A model generated the notes under the pieces. It was not told the origin of the DNA. It saw only the letters and a program-made list of their open reading frames with translations, and searched no databases. Both the position numbers and the translations under genes were made by a program. Shown piece by piece: positions 48,676-57,851 of a stretch of 64,000 nt of DNA (positions are counted from its first letter, which is position 1; each line of letters begins with the position of its first letter). The DNA comes from an uncultured Pseudomonadota bacterium (GTDB taxonomy: Bacteria; Myxococcota_A; UBA796; SXON01): positions 1-64,000 of the forward strand of contig CAIMSU010000280.1 in assembly GCA_903844155.1 (NCBI GenBank), in the 5' to 3' direction.

Positions 48676-49992
48676 ATGCTCGCCCACCTGCTGGCCTGGC
48701 GTGACACGACCGAGCGCCTGCGTCGAAACGCCACGCAGACGCGCGGTGATCTTCAGGCCGACCGCCTGACCCGGTTTCGCGCCCTCATCATGCACGCCGG
48801 CCAGCACTCCAGCTACTACGCCGCGATCCTGCGGGAACGGCACCTCGATCCCGGCACCTGCGTCCCGACCGACTTTCCCGTCCTGACCAAGCGCCTCGTC
48901 CGAGACCACTTGGACGCCATCGCCACCGACCCCCGCATCACCCGCGCCGCACTCGACGCCTTCCTCCGCGATAACCCGGCTCCCGAGGCCCGTTATCTCG
49001 ACGAGTACGTCGTGCTGCACTCCTCCGGGACGTCGGGCGAGGTGGGGACGATGGTTTACGCAGGCGTGGACTGGGTGCGGGCGACGGCCGGCCTCGCCCG
49101 AGCCACCAGTGCGGAGGAGCCGCGATTCGCGTTCCACGGCGCGTGCGGGGGTCACTTTGCGGGCGTGTCGTTCGCGCTCGCCGCGCAGCTCCACCCGTCG
49201 CCCCCCGAACTCCTGATCCTCGACGTCCAACGCCCCCTCCACGACGTCGTCAACTCCCTCAACGTCTTCCAGCCCGACATCCTCTCCGCCTACCCCTCCG
49301 GCGCCACCACGCTCGCGGGCGAGGCCGTTGCCGGCCGCCTGCACATCCGGCCGCGCGCCATTCATTGCTCCGGCGAGACGCTCACAACCGCGCAGCACGC
49401 CACGATCGAGGCTGCTTTTGGATGCCCGTGCCTCAACCTGTACGCCGCCACCGAGACCGGCCTGCTCGGCGCTTCCCGCTCCGGTGACCCGGGAATGACG
49501 CTGTTTGACGACGACGTCATCATCGAGCCCGCCGGCGACCACCTCCTCGTCACGCCGCTGCACAGCCGCGCGCTCCCGCTCATCCGATACCGGCTGGATG
49601 ACGAGGTTCGCTGGACCGATCACCGGAGCCCCTACGGCCCCTACCCGGTCGTGGAGCCGCTGGTCGGCCGCTCGGAGTGCGCGCCTCGATTCCGCGGGCT
49701 CGACGGCGCGCTGCACGCCATAAGCCCGCATGTCATCAACGAGATCCATGTGCCCCGCCTCGCGCGCTTCCAGTTCCGGCAAGTCGACGAGCGCAGCTTC
49801 CAGTTCGCCGTCTGCCTCGACCGCGACGCCACCGGCGCCACCGTCCTCGCGATCGAGGCCCGCCTGCACGCCATCCTCAGCGCCCAGGCGCTCGACCACG
49901 TCCGCTGCACGGTCACCGTCGTCGCCGACCTGCCTGTCGACCCCACCAGCGGCAAGTTCCGGCTGATCACCCTCGCTCAACCGCTTCCGTAG
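48676..49992 (+). CDS. Adenylate-forming enzyme (phenylacetate-CoA ligase/CoF390 synthetase-like)
   Basis: FPVLTKRLVRDHL…YVVLHSSGTSGEVGTMVY…LSAYPSGATTLAGEAV…AIHCSGETLTTAQHATIEAAFGCPCLNLYAATETGLLG…LPLIRYRLDDEVRW. Confidence 0.88.
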   Translation: MLAHLLAWRDTTERLRRNATQTRGDLQADRLTRFRALIMHAGQHSSYYAAILRERHLDPGTCVPTDFPVLTKRLVRDHLDAIATDPRITRAALDAFLRDNPAPEARYLDEYVVLHSSGTSGEVGTMVYAGVDWVRATAGLARATSAEEPRFAFHGACGGHFAGVSFALAAQLHPSPPELLILDVQRPLHDVVNSLNVFQPDILSAYPSGATTLAGEAVAGRLHIRPRAIHCSGETLTTAQHATIEAAFGCPCLNLYAATETGLLGASRSGDPGMTLFDDDVIIEPAGDHLLVTPLHSRALPLIRYRLDDEVRWTDHRSPYGPYPVVEPLVGRSECAPRFRGLDGALHAISPHVINEIHVPRLARFQFRQVDERSFQFAVCLDRDATGATVLAIEARLHAILSAQALDHVRCTVTVVADLPVDPTSGKFRLITLAQPLP

Positions 49993-50049
49993 CGACCAAC
50001 CCAGCCGCCGCCCGAGGATTCAAGGCACCAAAGTCGTTAGGCCGAACCG

Positions 50050-52116
50050 ATGCCCGTGCCCGCCTGCATCACCGGCGTCGGCATCGTCTCGGCGCTGGGA
50101 CGGAGCCTGGCGGCGACGACGGAGGCGCTCGACCGGGCCGTGGTCACAGGAATCCGGCCGATCACGCGCTTTGACACCGCCGCTTTCGGGGGCCGCGTGG
50201 CCGGCGAAGTGACCGGGGAGCTGGCCTCGAGGAGCAGCGCCGACCGCAGCATCGCCTTTGCGGTTCAGGCCGCTGCGGAGGCCTGGCGCGACGCCGGCCT
50301 GCCAACCGGACTCGACGTGCCCGTCGTCGTCGGCAGCAGCGCCGGACCGCACACCTTCGAGGACGCTTCCGACGCGCTTGAGGGGGTGCTCGCCTCCCGC
50401 GCGCGTCACGCCGCGGCCCACGTCGCTCTCCCAGACACCGTCGCTCGCTCGCTCGACCTGACCGGGCCGCGCTTTGCCCCGGCGACCGCGTGTGCCTCCG
50501 GAAACGTCGCCTTTGCCCTCGGGCTTGACCTCATCCGCATGGGCTGGCCGGTCGTGCTCGTGGGTGGCGCCGAGTCCATCTCCCGACGTCGCCTCGCGGG
50601 CTTCTTCGCGCTCGGGGCGCTCGCGAGCGGTCCTTGCGCGCCGTTCAGCACGCCAATCGGCATGACGCTCGGCGAAGGGGCTGCCTTTCTCGTCCTCGAA
50701 TCCGCGGCGCACGCCCACGCCCGCAGCGCGCGACCGCGCGGTTGGCTGCTCGGCTACGGGCTCTCCGCAGACGCCTGGCACGCCACAGCACCGGATCCGC
50801 GAGGCGCCGGCATGGCGCGGGCCATGCGCGCCGCGCTCGCGAACTCCAGCTTGAACCCCGAGGATGTCGACGCCTACGCGGCGCACGGCACCGGCACGGA
50901 GGCCAACGACGCCGCGGAATGGCAGTCACTGCAGACGGTCTACGGTGCGCGGATACCTGCGATCTTCGCCGTGAAAGGGGCGCTCGGGCATGCGTTCGGG
51001 GCGAGCGGACCGCAACAGGCGGTGTTCGGGTTGCTGGGGTGGGAGCGTGGCTGGCCGGGCACCGCCGGCTGGGCCGGACCGCGGACAGACGGGCCCGACG
51101 CGCCGCCGATCGTGGTCGCCGGAGCGACCCCGACCCCGCACAAAAGCACGTTCGTATCGCAGAACGCGGCGTTTGGTGGTGCGAACGCAAGCGTCGTCTT
51201 CGGACGGACCGCCCGAGGGGAAGCCGTCGCCGTCCAACCCGTCTACGTCGAGGCGGTCGGGCGCAGCCATCCCGTCGACGACGTGGCCGCGCTGCGGAGC
51301 GTGCTTCCCCGCGTCGACCCCCGCGGCCTCGACCGCCCGGCGGTGCTGCTCACGCTGGCGATCGGCCGGGCGTCACGGTCGGGGGCTTTCCCTGTTGGAA
51401 CCGGCCTGATCACCGGGGTCTCCCGTCGCCCGCTCGCCTCGGGCGACCAGTTTCGCGAGAGCCTCCGCGTCGCCGACGGCGCCCGTGGGTCGGCCAGCGC
51501 GTTCTCGCGCACCGTGATGAACGCGAGCACGGGTGCGGCCGCCCTCGCCCTCGGCCTACGCGGACCGGGTGCAACGCTCGCGGATGGGCCCGGCGCTGGC
51601 CTCCACGCGCTCGCGTGGGCCTGGTGGATGCTGGCGACGCGGCCCGAGATCGAAGCCCTCGTCGCCGCCGCCGTCGACGAACGCTCGCCCGACGAGGTGC
51701 CCGTCGACCCCGACGATCCCGAGGGGCCGCCGCTGGAACGGGCGCACGCGGAGCGCGCCGCCGCCCTGCTGCTCGGGCGTGCCGGAGGCGTTCGCATCGA
51801 CGGCGTCGGGTTTTCCGGGCCCGGGGCGCCGGCGGAGGCGCTGGCGAGGGCAGCGGGTGCGGCCCCGTTGGCACGGATCTACGGCACCGGCGTCGGCCCG
51901 ACGGGTCGGGCGGTCGAGGCGGCGCTGGCGAACCAGGCCGGATGCGCGCTGATGCCGTTCGTCGGAGCGTTTGGCGAGGCGACCGGCGCCTTGTCCATCT
52001 TCATCGCCGCGATTGAGGCGGGGGAGCCGGGGCGGAGCGCGGTGGTCGCGTGGTCGGCCCGGGCTGGTACGACGGTGGTGGTGTTCAGCCGTCACCCGGC
52101 AGATGGCCCGCCGTAA
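50050..52116 (+). CDS. Beta-ketoacyl synthase fused to a second KS-like (chain-length-factor-like) domain, 688 aa
   Basis: KS: ITGVGIVSALG…GPRFAPATACASGNVAFALGLD…AHGTGTEANDAAEW…KGALGHAFGASGPQQAV; second half RTVMNASTGAAALALGLRGPGATLADGPGAGLHALAWAWWML lacks the active-site Cys. Confidence 0.88.
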   Translation: MPVPACITGVGIVSALGRSLAATTEALDRAVVTGIRPITRFDTAAFGGRVAGEVTGELASRSSADRSIAFAVQAAAEAWRDAGLPTGLDVPVVVGSSAGPHTFEDASDALEGVLASRARHAAAHVALPDTVARSLDLTGPRFAPATACASGNVAFALGLDLIRMGWPVVLVGGAESISRRRLAGFFALGALASGPCAPFSTPIGMTLGEGAAFLVLESAAHAHARSARPRGWLLGYGLSADAWHATAPDPRGAGMARAMRAALANSSLNPEDVDAYAAHGTGTEANDAAEWQSLQTVYGARIPAIFAVKGALGHAFGASGPQQAVFGLLGWERGWPGTAGWAGPRTDGPDAPPIVVAGATPTPHKSTFVSQNAAFGGANASVVFGRTARGEAVAVQPVYVEAVGRSHPVDDVAALRSVLPRVDPRGLDRPAVLLTLAIGRASRSGAFPVGTGLITGVSRRPLASGDQFRESLRVADGARGSASAFSRTVMNASTGAAALALGLRGPGATLADGPGAGLHALAWAWWMLATRPEIEALVAAAVDERSPDEVPVDPDDPEGPPLERAHAERAAALLLGRAGGVRIDGVGFSGPGAPAEALARAAGAAPLARIYGTGVGPTGRAVEAALANQAGCALMPFVGAFGEATGALSIFIAAIEAGEPGRSAVVAWSARAGTTVVVFSRHPADGPP

Positions 52117-52546
52117 GCGTGCCTCGCGCGACCAGCGCGGCGCCGACGGAGGCCTCGACGCGGAAGCTGCGGACGCCCGCGAGCTGGGTCCCAAGCCACA
52201 CGCGGTACTCCAGGTGCGCCGGGGGCAGGACCGGCGCGATCAACCGGACGTTCACGGCTGCGAGCACCGAACGACCGCCTCGACCGGATGCCTCAGCTCC
52301 TGCCAACAGCGCGCTGAGCGCCGCGCATGCCTGCGCCAGCCCCTCGATCGTACAGACGCCCGGCCAGATCGGCTCGCCCGGAAAATGCCCAGCCACGATC
52401 GGATCGTCTGGTTCAACCTCCAGGCTCCCGTGGAGGAACGGCTCGTCCATGGACCAGGCGTGGATCCGTCCCAGGAACCGGAACGGCGCGCGATGGGGGA
52501 TCAGCCGCTCAACAGCCTCATCGCCCCAGTCCACCTGCTCGATCAT
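52085..52546 (-). CDS. FabZ/FabA-like 3-hydroxyacyl-ACP dehydratase (hotdog)
   Basis: LIPHRAPFRFLGRIHAW…IVAGHFPGEPIWPGVCTIEGLAQACA. Confidence 0.85.
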   Translation of the reverse strand: MIEQVDWGDEAVERLIPHRAPFRFLGRIHAWSMDEPFLHGSLEVEPDDPIVAGHFPGEPIWPGVCTIEGLAQACAALSALLAGAEASGRGGRSVLAAVNVRLIAPVLPPAHLEYRVWLGTQLAGVRSFRVEASVGAALVARGTLTAGHLPGDG

Positions 52547-53895
52547 CGCGCCCTCACGAGTCGGGCAGCACGCGCACCGGAGTGCATCACCGCGGTCTGG
52601 CCCGGACCCGGCGCGACCCAGGCCCCCGCGAGCGTCAGGCCAGGAATCGGCGTTCGAGCGGGCATCGGGGCGCCCGCTCCCATCCCCATCGCCGCGCCCC
52701 CCGGGCTCCCCGTGTAGTACGCCCAGGTGCCCGGGTGGGCGAGCGTCGAGACGGCCACGCAGCGCTCCGCACCGGGCAACAACCCCGTCAGCACGCCCAT
52801 CAACCGCGCCTTCGCCGCCTGCCTAAAATCGCCGTCGTCATCCCCGGACGGCGCCGCGGCAACCGCGCAGGCGACCGTCCGACCCGGGCCCGCCCAGGCG
52901 TCGTCCCCGACGCTCGGGATCGTCACCGAGCATTGCCCGTTCGCGTCGACAACGCGGGTCTCGTACGCCTGCCCGGCGGTGTGGTCCCCGTCCAGCCCGA
53001 CAAACAGCCGGTAGAACGAGCCGGACAGCGGGAGTCCCGCGATCCGCGTTCGCCACGCGTCAACCCCCTCCGCCGTCGCCAGCAGCTCCGCCAGCCTCGG
53101 CAACGGGAGCCCGGCGATGACGTCCGACGTCGCGATCACCTCGCCCCCATCGACCTCCACGCCCTCGACCCCTCGCCCACCGACGCGGATCCCGGTGACC
53201 GCCGCGGCCACGCGAACCTCGCCGCCTCCCGCCTCGATCCGGTCGACCAGCGCCGTCGTCAGGGCCCGGCTCCCGCCCCGCAACCGCCACCCGCCGAGCA
53301 CGTGGTACGCGTGGAAAAGCATCAGGAACGTGCCCGCGGGACAGGTGCGCGGGCTTCGTCCCACGTATCCAGTAATTCCGCCGACAACCTCGATCAGCAC
53401 CGGCGAACGTAGCCACTCGTTCAGGCGATCGGCGGCCGTCCCGACGACCCGGAGCGGCGCTCCCGCGTAGACCGCGGCGTGGGCCTCCGCGGCGGCCCGA
53501 AACAGCTCGCGCAAGCCGGCTGCATCCCCGGGAAAGCGCGTGGCGAGCAGATCGTAGAGGGCGTCACCGTTCTGCGGGAGGAGCAGGTCGGCGCCGGGGA
53601 CGAGGTCGCGGCGCAGGAAGGGGTCGCGGTAGAGGTCGAGGGCGTCGCTGATGCCGAGGGCGTCGAGGAGCGGGCGGTTGGCCTGGCCGGGGCCGACGGC
53701 GTCGAGGTGATGGAGCGAGGCGTCAAAAGTGAAGCCGGCGCGCTCGAAGGTCACGGCGAAACCGCCAGGTTCGGTGTGCCGTTCGAGCACGATCACGCGG
53801 TCGCCGGCGCGGGTGAGGAGCGCGGCGGCTGCGAGGCCACCGAGGCCAGCGCCGATGACGACGATGGGGGGCCGAGACGGGCGCTGCGCAAACAC
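52543..53895 (-). CDS. CrtI-like FAD-dependent dehydrogenase (phytoene desaturase family)
   Basis: PPIVVIGAGLGGLAAAALLTRAGDRVIVLERHTEPGGFAVTFERAGFTFDASLHHLDAVGPG; C-term PGLTLAGAWVAPGPGQTAVMHSGARAARLV. Confidence 0.9.
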   Translation of the reverse strand: MFAQRPSRPPIVVIGAGLGGLAAAALLTRAGDRVIVLERHTEPGGFAVTFERAGFTFDASLHHLDAVGPGQANRPLLDALGISDALDLYRDPFLRRDLVPGADLLLPQNGDALYDLLATRFPGDAAGLRELFRAAAEAHAAVYAGAPLRVVGTAADRLNEWLRSPVLIEVVGGITGYVGRSPRTCPAGTFLMLFHAYHVLGGWRLRGGSRALTTALVDRIEAGGGEVRVAAAVTGIRVGGRGVEGVEVDGGEVIATSDVIAGLPLPRLAELLATAEGVDAWRTRIAGLPLSGSFYRLFVGLDGDHTAGQAYETRVVDANGQCSVTIPSVGDDAWAGPGRTVACAVAAAPSGDDDGDFRQAAKARLMGVLTGLLPGAERCVAVSTLAHPGTWAYYTGSPGGAAMGMGAGAPMPARTPIPGLTLAGAWVAPGPGQTAVMHSGARAARLVRAR

Positions 53896-54082
53896 TTCGC
53901 CGGCATCTATCTGGAATCACGTGGATCCGAAAGCGTGTCGGCCCCCACGCGGCCGTTCGCCGCACGAACCGTGCCGGCTGGCGTCTTCGCCGGCTGGCGG
54001 GGTTCGTGGCCTCGGGACGGCAGAAAATAACCGCCGATGCGGGCGGGAGGTTCGCCGAGCGCCGGCATCGGCGACGCGCACC

Positions 54083-55102
54083 CTAAGCGTACGGGTCGGG
54101 CAGGCTCGCGGGGTCCGGCGGGCGGCGGGAGGGCCGGACGAGCAGGCTGCGATTCAGCAGTAAGGGCGCCGACACCGTCATCACCGGCCCGGAGGGCACG
54201 CTCAGGACGTCGAGGCCGGGGTGCGCGAGACGCAGCGGCAACAGCCCCATGCCGATGCTGCCGCCCGACGCTCCAAACCACGGCGCCGTCTGGAGGACCT
54301 CGCCGACGACGTCGCCGTCGAGCCGAAGTGCGTCCCCCGCGGCCAAGCCGAGCGGACCGCGCAGCCCCACCGTGCGTCGCAGCCCGCCCGCTTCGCGCCT
54401 CGCCGCCAGCGCCGGCATGCCGAGCACGTCGCCCTTCCGGCGGCTCAGCCGCGCCTGGAGCTGAAGCTCAAGCGGCGTGAAGCGCGCAGCGAATGGAGCG
54501 TGGATGTCAAAGAACCAGTTTTCAAGCGCACAGTGGGTGAGTGCGGCTGGATCGACGCGCACGACATCGCCGAGCTGGCTGAGCGTGGCATCGACCGCGT
54601 CGTGCGGCACCAGCAGCGTGTAGCCGTACTCGCCCGTGCGACCCGCCCGAACGCAGCGCACGTCGCCGTCCAGGCGCGCGAGCGAGAGGTAGGGCATGCC
54701 GCCGATCCCCCGTTCCCCGACCGCCTCGAGCGCCTCCCAGGCGTACGGCCCGTCGACGGCAATCGCGGCGTGGGTCGCGGCCAATCCGGCAAGCTGGACG
54801 TCCTCGCCGTCCTCGCAGAAGCTGCCGAGGTGTGCCAGGAGGGCGGGTTCGTCCAGCCCTTCCACAAAAAGCCAGAAGTCCGCGTCCTCGGCGCCGACCA
54901 GCACATCGGCCAGCACGCTGCCATCGGCCCGAAGCAGCAGGGTCGCGCGGAGCTGGGCCTCCCGGAGGTGCAATTCGCAGGGGAGGACGCGGTCGAGAAA
55001 CGCCCAGGCGCCTTCGCCCGTCACCCGCACGACCGCCGGGGATGGACGGGAGACGGCAGCGCGCTCCCGGATCGCGCGGACCTGGCGTTGGAGCTCCGTC
55101 AT
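54083..55102 (-). CDS. GcvT/YgfZ-like (aminomethyltransferase folate-binding family) protein
   Basis: VVRVTGEGAWAFLDRVLPCELHLREAQLRATLLLRADGSVLADVLV…VRAGRTGEYGYTLLVPHD…ENWFFDIHAPFAARFTPLELQLQARLSRRKGDVLG. Confidence 0.75.
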   Translation of the reverse strand: MTELQRQVRAIRERAAVSRPSPAVVRVTGEGAWAFLDRVLPCELHLREAQLRATLLLRADGSVLADVLVGAEDADFWLFVEGLDEPALLAHLGSFCEDGEDVQLAGLAATHAAIAVDGPYAWEALEAVGERGIGGMPYLSLARLDGDVRCVRAGRTGEYGYTLLVPHDAVDATLSQLGDVVRVDPAALTHCALENWFFDIHAPFAARFTPLELQLQARLSRRKGDVLGMPALAARREAGGLRRTVGLRGPLGLAAGDALRLDGDVVGEVLQTAPWFGASGGSIGMGLLPLRLAHPGLDVLSVPSGPVMTVSAPLLLNRSLLVRPSRRPPDPASLPDPYA

Positions 55103-55395
55103 CAGGCCCCCGCCGCGAGCAGCCGGTCGACGAGCGTGTTCAGGGTACGCATCGCCCGGGCACTTTCGGCCGGGGACGCATCGCGGTCGATGACGATCAC
55201 GCCAAAGCCCGCCTCCAGGCGAACGATCAGGTCGAGCGCGTCGATCGAATCGAGCCGCAGGCCACCGCCGAACAGCGGCGCGTCCGGATCCAGCTCGTCC
55301 GGCTCCTGGGCGAGCTGCAACACGTCGATGACGACGGCGCGGACCTCGTCCAGGAGCGCCTCACGCCGGGCAAGGCCCGGTTGCCACAGGGTCAT
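55102..55395 (-). CDS. Acyl carrier protein
   Basis: ALLDEVRAVVIDVLQLAQEPDELDPDAPLFGGGLRLDSIDALDLIVRLEAGFGV (DSxD phosphopantetheine-site serine). Confidence 0.9.
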   Translation of the reverse strand: MTLWQPGLARREALLDEVRAVVIDVLQLAQEPDELDPDAPLFGGGLRLDSIDALDLIVRLEAGFGVIVIDRDASPAESARAMRTLNTLVDRLLAAGA

Positions 55396-55399
55396 GGCG

Positions 55400-56359
55400 C
55401 TACGTCGGTACCGGAAGCGCGGTTTCCGACTCGGCCGAGCCGTGCTCAGGCGGCACGGAGCTCTTGCCGACGAGGAAGATGATGAGCCCGGTCAGAATCA
55501 CGATCAACGCTGGAATCCCGACGAAGACGACCGCGGTCGCGAGTCCGTTCGTGCCGCCGGCCGCGGTCAACACGATGGCGGCCGTCAGGAAGACGCCGCC
55601 GGCAACGCCCATCATGATGAGCCCGGCCCTCTCCAGCCGTTTGCCGTGACGCGCAGCTTCGGCGTCCTGATCGTCGCCGCCCCCGTCCGCCCCGTCCGCC
55701 GCCAACCCCATCGCCTGTCCGGTCGCGGCGCTCCGAACCTCCGCCGGGTCGAGTCCCGCAGCGCGCCACCGCTCATCGACGGTACCGACCGCCATCGCCG
55801 TCTCCGCCTCGCTGGACTGGTGACGCATCCGCCAATGCACGGCCTCAACGTGGTGGTCGAGCGCCTCCACCCAGTTGGCCGGGATGCCGAAGGCCTCGGC
55901 AGCCTCCGCGAGCTTGACCCGGAGGTCGAGGCCGATCTCCGGGCGCTCACGCAGCGTGGCGTCGATCCCCGACAACGGGTGCTCGTTCTTGAGGAAGTGG
56001 GAGAGCCTGCCGCCGATGAGGCCAGCCCGCGGCGCCTCCTCTGCCAGCAGCGCCTGCGCTTCGGGGTGCGCCTGCGCGTGGACGTCCAGCTCCCGGAACG
56101 CGGCGGTGGCCGCAAACGTCGCCATGAGCTGGGGAATCGTGTCGGCCGCGAGCCCTTTGGAGGCGAGGTAGCCCTGCATCTCCGCGGGGACGCGGCGGGC
56201 GCGGATTGCGGCGAGCTGGGCGCGGATGTGGTTCACACGCGCTGGCACATCGCGCTCATCGCGCTGATCGATGCCGGTGACGGGCGCGGCGAGCGCTGGG
56301 CCGGACGCCGCCAGTCCGAGCGCACCGCCGATGAGGGTCAGGATTTCACGACGTTGCAT
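55400..56359 (-). CDS. Hypothetical exported protein with two C-terminal TM segments
   Basis: MQRREILTLIGGALGLAASGPALAAP signal; LIMMGVAGGVFLTAAIVLTA / AVVFVGIPALIVILTGLIIFLVG. Confidence 0.6.
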   Translation of the reverse strand: MQRREILTLIGGALGLAASGPALAAPVTGIDQRDERDVPARVNHIRAQLAAIRARRVPAEMQGYLASKGLAADTIPQLMATFAATAAFRELDVHAQAHPEAQALLAEEAPRAGLIGGRLSHFLKNEHPLSGIDATLRERPEIGLDLRVKLAEAAEAFGIPANWVEALDHHVEAVHWRMRHQSSEAETAMAVGTVDERWRAAGLDPAEVRSAATGQAMGLAADGADGGGDDQDAEAARHGKRLERAGLIMMGVAGGVFLTAAIVLTAAGGTNGLATAVVFVGIPALIVILTGLIIFLVGKSSVPPEHGSAESETALPVPT

Positions 56360-56420
56360 GGATTCCTCTGATTGGGCTATGTATCCGGTGGTGGACCTCC
56401 GGCGCGCTTACGCTCACCAA

Positions 56421-57485
56421 ATGCCAAGCCGCGTCAGAGAGCCCTGGAACCCCGCCCGGCTCGCCGACCTCGCCCAGGCCCGAGCACCCGGCACCCTCGC
56501 GGACGTAGACGCCCTCGACATCCTCTGCCGCTCGCTGCGCGACGACGCCCGTCTCACCCCCCTCGCTGCGCGGCCCATCGAGCAGCTCATCGTCTCTGGC
56601 CTCGTCGCCCGGCTGCGGCTGGACGCCCTGACGGCCGACGACGAGGCTCCGAAAACCCCTCCCATCATCGTCTGCGGCTTGCCTCGCTCCGGCACCACCT
56701 TCCTGCACCGCCTCCTCGCCCTCGCCCCGGCAGCCCGCGTCGTGCCCTTCTGGGAGCTGCATTCTCCCGTTGCCGGCGTTGGACCGGACCATCGCCGGAC
56801 CGATGCCCGCGCAGCGCTCGGCTGGCTGGCCCGGTCAGACGCCGCGCCGGGTCGACCGATGCGCGACGATCTACCGGACGAATGCGGCTTGCTCCTTCGC
56901 CTCGCCGCTCACTCGCAGCTCTACTGGGCCCTCGCTCCGGTTCACGGCTACCTCGACTGGCTCCTCCATGCGGACCCCGCGCCCGCCTACGCCGCCTACC
57001 GCCGGGTACTCACCCACCTCGAACGCCAGCAACCCGGCCGCCTCACGCTGAAGTACCCGGCCCACGCCCTGCACCTCGACGTGCTCACCGCGGCCCTCCC
57101 CGGCGCACGCCTGGTCGTGATGCACCGCGATCCCGACGAGGTCGTGCCCAGCAGCCATCGCCTTGTTTGCCAGTTCCACGCACGACTAAGTCCGGATGCC
57201 GACGCCCAGCGAAGCATCCAGGGAAACACGCGACGTCTCGCCTTGCAAGCCGAGCGCACCGCGACGAATGCCGGGTCCGCGGCCGTCCACATCGGGCACC
57301 GGGCGCTGATGGCCGACCCCGTCGCGGTGGTCGAGCGCGTGCACGCGCGACTGGGGTTGGAGCCGCCCGACCGCGCGAAACTGACAGCGTTCATCGCGGA
57401 ACATCCAAGGCCTCCACGAACGACCCAGACCCGCATCACACCTGGCTTCGAGGCCTACCGCGACCGGTTCGCACCGTTGTTTTGA
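56421..57485 (+). CDS. Sulfotransferase family protein
   Basis: PPIIVCGLPRSGTTFLHRLLALAPAARVVPFWEL (PAPS 5'-phosphosulfate loop); ARLVVMHRDPDEVVPSSHRL. Confidence 0.9.
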   Translation: MPSRVREPWNPARLADLAQARAPGTLADVDALDILCRSLRDDARLTPLAARPIEQLIVSGLVARLRLDALTADDEAPKTPPIIVCGLPRSGTTFLHRLLALAPAARVVPFWELHSPVAGVGPDHRRTDARAALGWLARSDAAPGRPMRDDLPDECGLLLRLAAHSQLYWALAPVHGYLDWLLHADPAPAYAAYRRVLTHLERQQPGRLTLKYPAHALHLDVLTAALPGARLVVMHRDPDEVVPSSHRLVCQFHARLSPDADAQRSIQGNTRRLALQAERTATNAGSAAVHIGHRALMADPVAVVERVHARLGLEPPDRAKLTAFIAEHPRPPRTTQTRITPGFEAYRDRFAPLF

Positions 57486-57502
57486 GCCGGTTAGTCACCC
57501 CC

Positions 57503-57832
57503 ATGCCTTCGCGTGTCTTTGTGGCCCATCGCCTGCTCGTGGCGGGGTCGTTCGCCCTCGTGGCCGGCTGCGGCGTCTCCCAGTCGACGTTTCAGTCCGA
57601 TTACGCTGCCAAATACTGCGCGCTCCAGTTCCAGTGTGAGGACACCGCCGCGCTCTCCGCGCTCGGCTGGACCGACGAGGCCGCCTGCGTCTCGGACCTG
57701 TCGGCGGTGGACACGGCCTCCACGTCGTACGACAAGAAGGCCGCCAAGGACTGTCTCACCGCGCTCGACGCCGTGACCTGCGACGATCTGGCCTCCAACA
57801 CCTTCCCCGCGATCTGCCTGCAAGTGCAGTGA
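57503..57832 (+). CDS. Small Cys-containing lipoprotein
   Basis: MPSRVFVAHRLLVAGSFALVAGCGVSQ lipobox; conserved-looking Cys spacing. Confidence 0.6.
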   Translation: MPSRVFVAHRLLVAGSFALVAGCGVSQSTFQSDYAAKYCALQFQCEDTAALSALGWTDEAACVSDLSAVDTASTSYDKKAAKDCLTALDAVTCDDLASNTFPAICLQVQ

Positions 57833-57851
57833 TCGCCTCCACGGAGCCTTG

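Noticed and set aside
54221-56371. 716-aa plus-strand ORF
   Set aside because: Antisense to GcvT-like, ACP and 55400-56359 genes; Arg/His/Ala-rich shadow translation.
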